Counted from the stretch's first letter, positions 48,895 through 60,050 are shown. The stretch: DNA of 64,000 nt from Ascaris suum (GCA_013433145.1 CM024189.1:9664001-9728000), one strand, 5' to 3'. The notes: generated by a model not told the origin, from the letters alone. Numbers and translations are program-made.

Positions 48895-49003
48895 TCCCCA
48901 TTCAACCATCATGTTTGATCGCAAGAGCGTTAGCTTCTAAGCGAATGCAGCTGAGTTGGGAGAAGCCTTTGCATTCGTTCAGCATCGTTCGATATTTTTT
49001 CAA
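48895..49003 (+). CDS. FN3 domain exon, N-terminal half of the next repeat
   Basis: An AATAATTTCAG acceptor and a TTTTTTCAA|GTGAGC donor enclose two bases, 35 codons and two bases. The translation has PIQPSCLIARALASKRMQLS, WEKP and SFSIVRYFFK. P-x-x-P, an A strand, then L-S-W-E-x-P and I-V-x-Y is the first half of an FN3 repeat. Joined to the previous exon it gives the usual inter-repeat linker (TKHG-I-PIQP). The second half of this repeat was not securely found; 49-59 kb is mostly repeat DNA. Confidence 0.75.
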
Positions 49004-49019
49004 GTGAGCTTTACGCGTA

Positions 49020-50210
49020 GTTTATAGCTATCTTTATTATATTTATATTTTCATTGAAACTTATAACGCATATTTCTCTTTATATTTGTATCTATATTTA
49101 TATTTATGTTTAAAACGTATGTTTGTATATGTTTTTATAATTGTCTTAATATTTATACTTATAATTATATTTTTATATACACTTATCTTTATCTTCATAT
49201 TTATGAAAATATTTACATTTATATTCATATTTATATTAAAAATTTATATTCGTATTTATACTTATATTTATGTTTAAGCTTATAGTTTATGTTTATATGT
49301 GTATCAATATATTAAAATTTCAACCTATATTTATATTTATATTTATATTTATGTTTATATTTATATTTATATTTTTATTTTTATTTATCTTTTTCTATAC
49401 ATTTGCATATATATTAAGATTTATAATTATATTTATAATTTATATTTTTCTTTATCTTCACATTTATATTTATCTCCATGTTTATTTTTATATTTATATT
49501 TATCTTTACATTTGTATTTATATCTACAATAATATTTATGATTGTATTAATATTGATGTTTATATTCCTGTTTACATCTTTGTATTTATATTTTAACCTA
49601 TATTTATGCTTACAATTTTATTTATCTTTATTTCTACACTTATACTTATGTTTATATTGATATCTGTATTTAGATTCAGATTTGGATTTATACTCATGTC
49701 TGCAATTCACATTTATTTTTATTATTATATTTATGTTCACAGCTGTATTTATATTTATATCCTTATTTTTATTTATATTCATATCTTTATTTATAATTTA
49801 TATTTGTCTTAATCTTTATATTTGTATAAACCTTTACATTTATGTTTATGTTAATAGGAACAATTAATTTTTTCTTTATATTTATATTTATATTTATTAT
49901 TTGCAATCTTCCTTGTCCCTATATTTATATAAATATTTATATTTTTGTTTACATTTATATTTATGTTTATGTTCATGTCTATAATTTACATTTATCGGTT
50001 TGTTTATGCTAGCATTTTAGCCTATATTTACATTCATGTTTAAATTTATGCTTATATTTGTATTTATAGTTATAGTTGTATTTATTTTCATCTTATCTTT
50101 ACATTTATACATTTGTTTTTATTTATATTTATATTTGTATTTACATTTATACTTATATTTATAGTTTATATTTGTCTTTTTCGTTTTATCTATGTTGATA
50201 TTTACTTCTT
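49020..50210. repeat. TTTATA/TTTATG degenerate repeat block 1
   Basis: TTTATATTTATA, TTTATGTTTATA and TTTACATTTATA words in 6- and 12-bp steps, loosely conserved, on the plus strand. It sits directly after an FN3 exon donor, so it is probably inside an intron. The Y/I/F/L open frames are artefacts. Confidence 0.9.
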
Positions 50211-50984
50211 TATCATTTAAAGCTGACGTCAAATCAACTAGTGAATTTGTCGTTATGTTTGCTCTGATTTGAAACGTTTACATAACAACGTCACAATAGA
50301 GTGGGGATGAAAGAGTACAAAGCGATATATGCAATTGTTGTATGCAACAGTACCGAGAAACATGTAAGCGAAAAAGATCACAGGTATGCAACGAGAGAGA
50401 GGGAGAGAGGAATTGCATCGGAAGTTAGGATGCAAGAGCCCAGGGATCTGTGCTCACTTTGGCAATAGTTACGCAACGCGATAGTGTTGCGTTGTCGTTA
50501 CTCGTCACCAACCGATCTGTTTCGTCTCGAATTCCGGAAATGGCTTGAAAATTTTATGGTTTGTTCTTTAAGTACTGTAAAAAAATTTTCTAAGCTAGAA
50601 TTAAATTATCAGGAGCAGTAATTGTACTAAAAAAGAAAGTCTATGAGGTAGTGATTCCTGGATTGGGACCCATCTTCATATGCGTATATTTCCTCGAAAG
50701 CGTGAAATGTGCCGATGAAACTTTATGGAATGGAAGTGGTACGATATTACCCTCATGGCCCACTTTCTTTCTGACTATTTGCTACTAATGCCTTTAAGCA
50801 GTATGCGCTAATGCATCCTTCAGTGCAAAATGGCATTCTCATTCTTGGGAAAGAAGTCCATAGCTACAAGTTACTTCTGTTGTATGCATGCTCTAAAACC
50901 TATAAGGCTTCAACGGAAACTGGACATTGGCAGTTCAGAGGGAGTCTGACCCTTAATCTCGCATAAAACCTTAGTCTGACCCTT
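50211..50984. other. unique intron-like DNA, no secure gene
   Basis: Ordinary-composition sequence. A stretch near 50,637-50,660 translates to KVYEVVIPGLGP, reminiscent of an FN3 E strand, but no splice site gives the required phase from 49,003. A short purine-rich GAGAGAGGGAGAGAGG tract lies near 50,393-50,410. No RNA gene is seen. Confidence 0.5.
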
Positions 50985-50985
50985 T

Positions 50986-51074
<89 letters not shown>
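50985..51074. repeat. (TA)n microsatellite 3
   Basis: A TA tract of about 90 bp with one C interruption near its start, unrelated in flank to the other two. AGTCTGACCCTT occurs twice just upstream (near 50,943 and 50,972), a short direct repeat ending at the tract. It lies 120 bp before the nuclear-receptor exon. Confidence 0.96.
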
Positions 51075-51076
<2 letters not shown>

Positions 51077-51193
51077 ACGTTGTATTTGGATCGGAACGCA
51101 ATCACTTCATGCTCTGTAATTCTGTAATTATATTAGTTACCTGAGAAGTGTAAGTGACTGAATGTCAATTTGAGAGGTTAAATTTGCAGGTCA

Positions 51194-51428
51194 ATGGATC
51201 TATTAGAGGAAACTGGAAGCGATAATAGCAAAATGCAAGCATCCGAAGAGCGAGAGCCGTCTAGGACTGGTTTGCCTCGACGATGCGAGGTTTGTTGTGA
51301 CTCATCAGCCAAGATTCAATGTTGCGTTTTTGCATGTTTCGGTTGCAAATGTTTCTTCAGACGAGCCGTCAATGATGGTTCCTACAGATACGTTTGCCGA
51401 TACGATAGAAAATGCAATGTGGACAAAT
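51194..51428 (+). CDS. nuclear hormone receptor, DNA-binding domain exon 1
   Basis: Nuclear receptors are ligand- or state-regulated transcription factors with two C4 zinc fingers. An ATG lies four bases after a TTTGCAG acceptor, a good site for spliced-leader addition, so this is taken as the start. About 33 N-terminal residues precede finger 1: CEVC, then CCVFACFGCKCFFRRAV (C-x2-C-x13-C-x2-C with the FFRR helix), followed by YVCRYDRKCNVDK, the start of finger 2. It ends at AAAT|GTAAGG in phase 1. CCD replaces the usual CGD, and two extra Cys are present. The style matches the expanded nematode-type receptors. A longer frame (51,297-51,782) runs through the intron in another register and is a shadow. 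Confidence 0.82.
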
Positions 51429-51913
51429 GTAAGGATTCCGTTTAGTTACATTCGAAGTAATGTTCATAATGCTATAGAATGTCGTCCATGGTGTTTTTGC
51501 TCTTGTTCTTTAGCCAGCCCATGGTGTGTTTCGCCTCGATCACCATTTAAATGGTATTTCGTGGAACACATCAGTGGACTCTCATTTCCTGAAGTTGCAG
51601 GGCATGCCAATTTTCCCTCGAAATATTCTCTTCTACTTTCTAGAGGTTCACGATGCCGGCTTCCTACTGGCAAAGGTCCTTTCTTCAAGTGGATGCCGTA
51701 TAAAGAACCTCTTCTATTTTCCAATCAATCTCTAAAAATTGCAGCAACGCCTTCAAAGAGCCATTCATGGTACTCAATATAGCCCAATGTTCATAGCGAC
51801 CGATAGTGCAGTATGTTTGCGAAGGGTGAGCAATCATTTCAACAATGCAGCACTTTTTTTTCACTGTATTTACTTCTGCGCAACTCAATAGCATTGACAC
51901 GTGCTGCTTTCAG

Positions 51914-51961
51914 ATGAGCGCAACAGCTGCCGTTGTCTTCAAGTGGGAATGAATCCTGAAT
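51914..51961 (+). CDS. nuclear hormone receptor, DNA-binding domain exon 2 (shortened)
   Basis: A CTGCTTTCAG acceptor and a CTGAAT|GTAAGC donor enclose 48 nt. It joins exon 1 in phase to read DKYERNSCRCLQVGMNPE. Nematode receptors normally have N-x-C-R-x-C-R-x-x-K-C-L-x-V-G-M here. The spacing from the second Cys of finger 2 to its third is correct (nine residues), but about six residues around the fourth Cys (x-C-R-x-x-K) are missing. The finger therefore has C-x-C where C-x2-C is expected, and it lacks part of its helix. Splice sites are intact and there is no stop. Confidence 0.75.
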
Positions 51962-52274
51962 GTAAGCGAATCATCAGCACTTGAGGTGTCATCGAGTATA
52001 ACAACCAATGTCGAATTATTTCATAGCGTCTCTGATAAGTGATAAAAATTACTATGCGTACTATGCGTACATCGACTTTTCTTTTTTTACATCGAGAACC
52101 CAACGAAGGAATGCATTTTTTGTCACATTGGGACTTTTGTTATTTGAAGCAGAATGCAATGTCACTTGCTGAAATATGAAATATGGACCAGAACATCATT
52201 TATTAGTTTCCAACCGGTGAAATGAGCGTATTTTCCCAAGAACATTTTTGTTTAACGGCACTCCACTCTTACAG

Positions 52275-52412
52275 CATTTCTCTGTTATGGCAAGCTTCTA
52301 TAGAATATGCACACAATGTTCACACTTTTATGGACTATATGGTAACCCACTGATAGAACGTGCTCTGAACAACGCCAGATTAAAAAATTTCGACGATTTT
52401 AATAAGACCCAT
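52275..52412 (+). CDS. possible internal exon downstream of the receptor DBD
   Basis: A CTCTTACAG acceptor and an ACCCAT|GTAAGC donor enclose exactly 46 open codons. The translation includes HFSVMASFYRICTQCSHFYG, then NPLIERALNNARLKNFDDF. I cannot assign it to the receptor ligand-binding domain. Its phase (0) does not follow from exon 2 (phase 1), so another exon would be needed or it belongs to another transcript. The splice-site pairing and composition look real. Confidence 0.4.
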
Positions 52413-52461
52413 GTAAGCGTCTGAATATGAACAGTGAATTGTTCAGTAAGCTAGTCTTTAG

Positions 52462-52548
52462 CTTTTCGACCGGATCATGATCAAAAAGGAAAGGAGCGTA
52501 TCGCTTGACATACTAAAACACAACGCAAAATTATATCACCGATCCTGA
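52462..52548 (+). CDS. possible terminal exon following 52,275-52,412
   Basis: A 49-nt intron (typical nematode size) after the previous candidate ends at GTCTTTAG. The phase-matched frame then reads LFDRIMIKKERSVSLDILKH and continues for eight residues to a TGA. No family is recognised. It strengthens the case that 52.3-52.55 kb is a real gene end. Confidence 0.35.
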   Translation, partial: LFDRIMIKKERSVSLDILKHNAKLYHRS

Positions 52549-53130
52549 TAGCTGACGGAGATTCAAGCAGTCAGTTGCCAATATTGAACGACTGGACGAA
52601 ACATTTCAGCATTGATTTGAGGTGTGACGAATTGATATTCTCCTATGGGAATCTGTTTTGAACGATAAGCGAAATGGCAGCTTCCCTGCTGAAGTATAAA
52701 TTTGGCTCTCTGCCTTTCAATTGACCTGGACTATTCGCACCTGCCTTCGCTACAAAAAAAACTTTACTGAAGCAAAACCATGATTTCCTTAAATGGGCAC
52801 AAATATTTCGTATTATATTTCTCCTCTAAGGGGTTTCCATAGATTCATAATACACTTGCTTCCGGTGATTCATTCAGTCTCAATAGCAATTTCTTTGTAT
52901 CCTTTTGAATCATATGTTTGCACAGATGCGTCGTGGGAACGTTCTGTTCGCATTTCTTACTAGTAGGGTATGCTTTTGACTATATTCTCACACACGAAGG
53001 ATCATCACTGCAGAGATGAAATCTTCTAACACTACGTTACCAAATTCTTCGATTTTACTCCTATGTATTACCTTTCGCTATGTACAACTTTCATGCAAAT
53101 CTTTATAAATCAACGTTAACTAGGCAAACC
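52549..53130. other. unique DNA, no gene recognised
   Basis: A frame near 52,559-52,662 (NDWTKHFSIDLRCDELIFSY in part) is open for about 35 codons but ends in a stop without a domain match. Nothing else is visible. Confidence 0.45.
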
Positions 53131-54140
53131 TTTAAATGATATTTCTTTATTTAGATTCATTTCTGCGTATTGATATTTATAATTTCTCTTTATATTTATA
53201 TTTTTATGTCTTTTCTTGTTTATATTTTCTTTATCTTTATATTTATTTTATTATTTTTATTTACATTTATATTAATAATTTGTGTTTATCTTTATTTTCA
53301 TATTTATATTGGCATTTATGTTTATATTTATATTTATACCAGAAATTTATATTTATATTTATTTTAATAGTTTGTGTTTGTATTTTTCTCTTTGTTTCTA
53401 TTTTTATTTGTATTTATATTCATATTTATGTTTATATTTATATTTATATTTATATTTTTGCGTACAGTTTACATTTATCTTGTGCTTATAACTTATTAAT
53501 ACCTTTATGTTTACCGTTTACATTTATCTACATGCTTATTTACATTTATATTTATAATCTACATTTATCTTTATCTTTATTTATGTGTAATCATTTATTT
53601 TTGTCTCTATTTGTATTCATATTTATATTTATAACCTATATTTATATTTGCACTAATATCATCTTCTGTATTAGTATTAATATCTATAATATATATTTTC
53701 ATTTATATTTGTATTTATGTTCAAATCTATAATTATATTTCATTTATATTCATATTAAAAATTACATAAATGTTTACATTTATATTTATGTTGCATGTTT
53801 ATTTTTATACCTACTTGCATTCCTTTTCATATTTGTATTGATATTTATACTTAGGATCATAATTTAAGTTTATCTTCATATTTATATTCAAGCTTATATT
53901 TATTTTTGCATTAATATGTAAATTTATGTTTGTATTTATATTAATAGTTGCATTTATATTTATATTTAATTTATATGTATGTGTTTTTTAGATTTATGCT
54001 TTTGTTTACCTTTATACTTATGTTTATATTTATAATGCATATTCATTTTTGGTTTATATTTAGATTCACATTTTTTAATATTTATTTTTTATCAACATTT
54101 ATGGTTAAATTTATATTTATAATCTATAAATATTTATTAA
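53131..54140. repeat. TTTATA/TTTATG degenerate repeat block 2
   Basis: The same 6-/12-bp word family as 49,020-50,210. The 198-codon frame beginning at 53,136 is built only from Y, I, F, L, S, C and similar residues dictated by the repeat and is not a gene. Confidence 0.9.
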
Positions 54141-55660
54141 CTATTAGATTTATTATCGGTTTATTATTAGTTTTATTATTAGTTTTTTATCAGTTTGGTC
54201 GTTAGTTTATTATAACTTTTATTATTAGTCCGTTAATGGTTTTATTACTTTTATTACTAGGTTTGTTCTTGGTTTATTCTTACTTTTAATATTTTTATTA
54301 TTACTTTTGTTATTAGTTTATTATTCGTTTATTATATCGTTAATTTTATTCCTAGTTTATCATTAGTTTTATTATTTGTATTATTCGTTTTATTATTAGT
54401 TCATTAGTAGTGTTATTAGTTTTATCATCTGTTAAACTATTAGTTTATTATTGATATTTCATTACTAGTTTATTCATAGTTTTATTATTGGTCTATTACT
54501 TTTTTCATTATTAGTCTTTTATTAGTTTTATTACTTTTATTATTAGATTTATTATTAGTTATTTTTTTCGTTGCTAGTTTATTATTAATAGTTTATTAGT
54601 CCATTAATATTTTTTCCATTAGCTTATTATCATATTTATTTATTATTAGATTTACTTGTTTATTATTTTTTCATTATTAGTTTATTATTAGTTTTATTAT
54701 TTTTATTATTAGATTTATTATTTGTTTATTATTGGTTTTCATATTTTTGTTATTAGTTGTATATTACTTCACTATTAGTTTATTTTTTATTAGTTTTAAT
54801 ATCGGCATGTTGTCAGTTTTATCTCAAGTTTTTTATTATTTTTCTTATAAGTTTGTCGTTAGTCTTATAATTTTTATTACGTTTTGCTAATAGTTTATTA
54901 TACCTTTTGTTATAAGTTTTCCATTAGTTTTATTAGGGGTTTATTGGTAACTTTGTTATCACTTTTTTATTGGTTATATTATTAGTTTATTATTACTTAT
55001 ATTACTAATTTTTTATAGATTTGTTATTAGTTTAATATGAGTTTTATTGTTCGTTGATTGTCACTTTTGCTACTGTTTTACAATTAATTTTGTTATTTTT
55101 TGTTATTAGTTTTTTTGTTATTAGTTTTATTATTCTTATTATTAGTTTTATTATTATTTTATTATTATTTTGGTTTATTGCTAGTTTTTTTATTCGTTTA
55201 TTACTAGCTCTATTATAAGTTTATTTTAAGCTTTATAATTAGTGTATTGCTAGTTTCATTATTAGTTTTTTACTCGTTTCGTTTATTATTAGTTTCGTTA
55301 TTTCTTTGCTGTTAGTTTTATCATTAGGTTTTTATTAGTTTAGTTCAGAATTATTTTTATGATTAGTGTATTATCAGGTTTATTATTAATTTGATAATAG
55401 TCGTATTTTTTGTTTATAATAAGTTTTAGTTTTTTATTTGTTTTGTTATCAGCTTTTGGTCGGTTTGTCGGTTTGGTTTATTATTAGTTTTATTATTAGT
55501 TTATTATTAGTTTTGTTATTTGTTTACTATTAGTTCTATTTTTTTTTATCTTTTAAAATTATTCGTTTACCATTAGTTTTTTTCATTGTCAGTTTAGTTA
55601 TTTGTTTGTTGTTTGTTTTTTATCAGCTTATCACTAGTTCCAATACTAGTTCATTGTTGG
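54141..55660. repeat. degenerate TTATTAGTTT repeat block 3
   Basis: The same word family as 23,160-25,340 and 39,360-40,830 (TTATTAGTTTATTATT and variants), directly abutting the TTTATA block. There is no extended base-for-base match to the copy-1/copy-2 blocks, so it is an independent array of the same kind. No exons are seen. Confidence 0.85.
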
Positions 55661-56090
55661 TTTGCTCATACAGCTTGCTGTTGTAAAAGTAGGTATTTTT
55701 GTGCAGGTTCTGCTGGCTTTTTCAACGGAAAGAAGAAAGAAGAGGGATCGTTATAACTGTTCCAAGGTTTAGTGATGTTTCGAAATTGGTTAGCAGCCGT
55801 TGACAATCTGGACACTTCTGATAGTTCTTACATAATAAACATTTGCAATTCTATGCTCTCAGCCTAAATCAGTTGCAGATTTCTGCAGTTGCGCAACTGT
55901 CTTAACGGAAACGAACACTTGTAGTTCATTCTTTTGTTTGTTTCTCTGAGCTTATTGAAGCACAAGGAATTGCAGAGTACAAGCTTTTGTGCGTTTATGT
56001 CTCCGTATACATATGTGAGCCTCTCAAAAAGTGCCTTGCGATTGCTAATGGTCATTTTGTGTTCGTCTTTGAATTCATTCTTATATTCCT
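55661..56090. other. short unique island between repeats
   Basis: About 400 bp of ordinary sequence. It holds one splice-bounded candidate exon (55,707-55,766). The rest has no recognised feature. Confidence 0.5.
55707..55766 (+). CDS. possible small exon, phase-compatible with the FN3 exon at 48,895
   Basis: A TTTTGTGCAG acceptor and a CCAAG|GTTTAG donor enclose 60 nt, open only in the phase required by the 49,003 donor (split Lys codon). The translation ends RRGIVITVPR, which could be an FN3 E strand. The evidence is phase match and a weak pattern. The intron would be 6.7 kb and would contain the nuclear receptor exons. Confidence 0.25.
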
Positions 56091-56340
56091 ATCTACCTTT
56101 TTATTTCTATCCACACTTTTTTGAATCTACGCTCATATTTGCATTTATATTAATATTAGCGTTAACATTTATACCTACATTCATAACTTCTGTTTATCTT
56201 TAGTTATATTTGTATTATTTATATTTATGTTTTGCTTACGTTTACATATATTTATATTTGTATTGATATTTTACATTTTCCTTCATTTTTATCCATATTT
56301 AAATTCGTTTTCAATTCATTTTTATTCGTAAATTATAATA
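56091..56340. repeat. TTTATA-type degenerate repeat
   Basis: A short block of TTTATA, TTTACA and TTTATC words leading into the GC-rich islet. No gene is visible. Confidence 0.75.
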
Positions 56341-56600
56341 TTTACGTTATGTATAGGAGGGCATGCTAGGGGATGGGAGAGGGCCGCCATATTATCTGAT
56401 TTCTCGTATCGCGCTAGGGGCTATTGATCTTTTCACGCTCGCAGACCTTTGCGAAGCACCCCATGGGAACGTCAGCATTCGGTCGCTCAAGGGTACTCGC
56501 ATGAGAGCGATGCAGGGTATAAAAAGGCCCAAATGCTTTAGAAAATCGTTTTCATTATTGTATCCACTCTGGTGCGCCAGGTAGCGCACATTCATTTATA
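56341..56600. other. GC-rich islet with TATA box in AT-rich repeat DNA
   Basis: About 250 bp of balanced-to-GC-rich sequence (GAGAGGGCCGCCATATT, CACCCCATGGGAACG, CTCGCATGAGAGCG) surrounded by TTTATA repeats. TATAAAAAGG at 56,518-56,527 is a good TATA box on the plus strand. CTCGCATGAGAGCG and GGTGCGCCAGGTAGCGCAC have short dyad symmetry. I could not match it to 5S, U1, U2, U6, spliced-leader RNA or tRNA. Frames on both strands (56,363-56,584 plus, 56,392-56,595 minus) show no domain. It may be a promoter or small RNA locus, or an inserted fragment. Confidence 0.4.
56518..56525 (+). promoter_or_regulatory. TATA-box-like element
   Basis: TATAAAAA followed by GG within the GC-rich islet. It is preceded by a GC-rich stretch and followed about 30 bp later by unique sequence that could hold a transcription start. 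It is unsupported by a downstream gene. Confidence 0.3.
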
Positions 56601-58480
56601 CTTCTATTTGCTTGTAGTAGTATTTATAATATTTGTATTTAGGATTATAGTATGTATTTATTTTATATTAATGTTGATGTTAACATTTATATTCATAATG
56701 TATACTTATATTTAAATTTATATCTACGTTTATATTTGTACTTATATATATTTTTGTTTTTGCACTTGTATTTATGTCTTCTTCATATGCATATTTTTAT
56801 CTCTATTTATATTTATAATTTGTATTTATCTTTATTATTTACTTTCATTTAAAATTCTAATTTATATTAATCATCATGTTTTTGTTTCTACTTAGGCTTA
56901 AAAATTTTAATTTATCAGTGTCCTTGTGTTTCTTTTCATATATGTTTATAATTGTGTCTCTATTTATATTAATATGCGTAAATGTATTTTCTATGTTTTT
57001 CTCTGTTCATATTTATGTTTGCATTTATATTTATATTTCTGTTCATGTTTATATTTATGTTCATATTTATGTTTGAACGCATAATTATATTTATCTTTGC
57101 ATGCATAATTAAAGTTTATCATTGTACTTATTTATATTTATATCTATATTTATATATATATTTATGGTTTGTATTCATTTTTATCATCGTGCTCATTTAT
57201 ATTTTTCATTATTTGCATTTATATTTATATTTTCATTATTTTCATTCACAGTGCATGTTTATTTATGTATTTTTATTGGTATCAATCTTATATTTATATT
57301 TATATTTATAATTTATATTTACCTTAATCTTATTTATTTCCTCGTATTTTTATCCATTTTTATATTTGTGTTTATAAATTATATTTGTCTGTATATTTAA
57401 TTACATTCGTATTTACATTAATGTTTCTATTTATGATCTCTATCTTTCTTTGTCTTTGTTAATATTTATATTAACTCCTATATTTATATTTATGTTTATA
57501 TTTTGATTTTTATTTATATCTGCAGTTTATATTTATATCTATGTTTCAGTTTTTACTTATATTTGTATTTATACTTGTTTTTGTATTTGTATTCGTCAGC
57601 ATCTATTAATATTGATATTGGTATATTAACACTAATATTTGTATTTGTGATTTATGTCTATCTTTACATTTGTATTTATAATTGTATTTATGTTTATGTT
57701 TATAATTCATGTAGGCTTTGTCTTTATATTTATGTTTATTTATATGCTTACAGTTATATATATTTTCAGCTCATATCTATTTTGATGTTTTTATTCACGT
57801 TTATATGTATAATTTATGTTTAAAAGTGTTTATATTTAAATTCATATTTTTATTTATAATTTATATTTGCATCTATATTTATTTCATTTTCTGCTTAAAA
57901 CTGTCGTTATGTTTATGTATATAATTTGAAGGTATTTTTTCAATTATTTAAGTTTATATTTAAATTTATGTTTTCACTTATACTTATTTACGTTTTTACT
58001 TATATTTATCTTTAAAATTTACAGTTCTTTTTATGTTTGTATTTATATTCATATTTATAATTTATATTTATTTACATCTTCTTATTCATATTAATATTAA
58101 TACTAATTTATATTTATCTTTTATCAGTAGTTTATTTTATATTTATCTTTATCTTGTAATTTATATTTATCATAGTCTTTTTGTTTATATCAATATTTGT
58201 CCGCACATTTATATTTATATTAATAGTTTATATGATATTATTACTTTTATCCTAATCATTTCTTCGAAGATTTTATTATTATTTTTATTTATAGTTTTCT
58301 ATTTATCCTTGTGTTTATATTACTATTGATATCTATATTTGTAACTTATATTCACCTTTATCTTTATATTTCTGTTGATATTGATGTTGATATTGTATTA
58401 TTTATTTGTATTTATTTACATGTCATTATCTTTATATTATAATATTTGTATTTTTATTGGAATTATGTTCGCGTAATGTT
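56601..58480. repeat. TTTATA/TTTATG degenerate repeat block 4
   Basis: The same 6-/12-bp family, with TTTATATTTATG, TTCATATTTATG and TTAATATTTATA variants. All long frames are repeat-driven hydrophobic strings. No gene is visible. Confidence 0.9.
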
Positions 58481-58830
58481 TCTAGGAACGTCAGAAATGT
58501 GTTGGTGGTCCCCGTACTTAACGATCTGTCGACGCTTCTAAGCAATCGGAAGTGTTCGTGCATAGACTGACTGATGAAAATATAGAATAACTTATTTCAG
58601 GACGCACCTTCGGCTGATTACTCTAGGGTGGTGTCGAAGACGATTTGAAACGTGAATGATGTGGAAATGGGGCCTCCGTTTTCAACCAGTCACAATCGGA
58701 AATGTTGCGGCTTTAAGAGAAACCCGTCAAGGTAAGCAATTTTCCTTGATATTTTCGTCGAGTGCTTTTATCGATGTGAAATCATTTGATTTTGCATCAG
58801 GTGTTGATTAAAAGTACTTCGAAAATTTAT
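58481..58830. other. unique island with a splice-bounded but closed segment
   Basis: A TTATTTCAG acceptor (about 58,601) and a perfect GTCAAG|GTAAGC donor (about 58,731) frame about 130 bp. All three frames contain stops; the best (from an ATG near 58,656) gives QPVTIGNVAALRETRQ up to the donor. It could be a first coding exon with 5' UTR, or a decayed exon. Another acceptor-like TTTCTAG lies at about 58,486. Confidence 0.35.
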
Positions 58831-59080
58831 ATATGTATTCGTAATTTATATTTATATTCATTTATATTTAAATTCATGTCTGTATTTTAGCTTAAACTTA
58901 CATTTATGTTTACATCAATATTGATATTTGTATTTATATTTATGATTTCAATTTATTTGCATACTTATTAATATTTACACTGATATGCAAATTCAAATTT
59001 ATATTCCTTTTTTTATTTCAATTTAAATTTATAATTTATGTTTTTCAATATATCTTTGTTTATATATTTGTTTATGATGA
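58831..59080. repeat. TTTATA-type degenerate repeat, last block
   Basis: A short block of the same word family, after which composition becomes ordinary to the end of the window. Confidence 0.75.
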
Positions 59081-60050
59081 TGTGCAAATGCTTATACTCC
59101 ATAGCCATTTCTCTCTTCTATTAACATCATGATACGCTTGCAATTTGATGTAATCGTAAATTATGACTTTGCATATTCTGTTCAATTGAAATCAGTTGTA
59201 TGCAAATTTATTTTGCAATAATTTCGCAAACCGAAATGCTAGCACAATAAATAAGTTTTTCAGCGTTATTCTAAATTATCATCATCTGCGATTGCTCGCA
59301 ATACCGCAGCGACAACATCCTCCGACAGACGTTCCAGCCAAATATAAAATCAAACCTACATATTTCCTCATCACTAAGTGCTTTTTAGGAGTGTTGGTCA
59401 TTACATGAATTCGTTAAGTCATGCGAAAATCTCCCTTATCTACACTGCAACATTCGTTCCTATAAAAGAGTTTGAATGAGTCTTGAAATGTTTGTAGTGG
59501 AGTAAATAAGATTTGGAACATACGATATAAAGTGTATGTTGAAATGATAGAGTGTTTAAACGCAATCAAGGAATAAACTTAATATTCAGTTGGCTCTGAG
59601 ACGAGATTTTGTTTTTTTCATTGTTTTCGATAGTCTGAGGTATGGAAGATGATTTCGCAAAATTGCGCTCTTTTTTATCGTTTATTGATGATGAGCGATT
59701 GCAGTTGTATTGAATAAGGGAAAACGATGGTCGACTGTTCTTCCAACAGATTAAAGTCATTGATGCAGCAAAATAGAAGGCTGAGGTAATGCTCAACTAA
59801 CCTTAAAATGATGCTGATATCTGGGATGCAGCCTGAACTTTAAAAGTGGTATGTTTCTGCGGTGCTTGTGATTTCATAAATAGGGCATTAGCTGACATAG
59901 CTCAGAGCTTTGTCGTTAAGCTGCACTCATGAGTTATTTGAAATCACAGGCATAGTCGCCTGAGTGACAATTTTATATTTGAAGCTGATAATAAGGTAAA
60001 TAATTGCCATAGTTCAACTTAACGAATATGATATGTTGAATATGATTTAG
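59081..60050. other. unique DNA, no secure gene
   Basis: A TTTTTCAG acceptor near 59,264 is followed by a frame (RQHPPTDVPAKYKIKPTYF and onward) open to a TGA near 59,406. No family is recognised. The remainder is intron-like. Confidence 0.4.

Noticed and set aside
50637..50760. Possible FN3 second half (KVYEVVIPGLGP)
   Set aside because: No acceptor gives the phase needed from 49,003 without an immediate stop; the rest of the FN3 pattern is missing.
51297..51782. 161-codon frame, the longest outside repeats in this part
   Set aside because: It overlaps the nuclear-receptor exon in the wrong register and continues through its intron.
53136..53732. 198-codon frame, longest in the window
   Set aside because: Composed of Y/I/F/L/S/C from TTTATA repeats; not a membrane protein gene.
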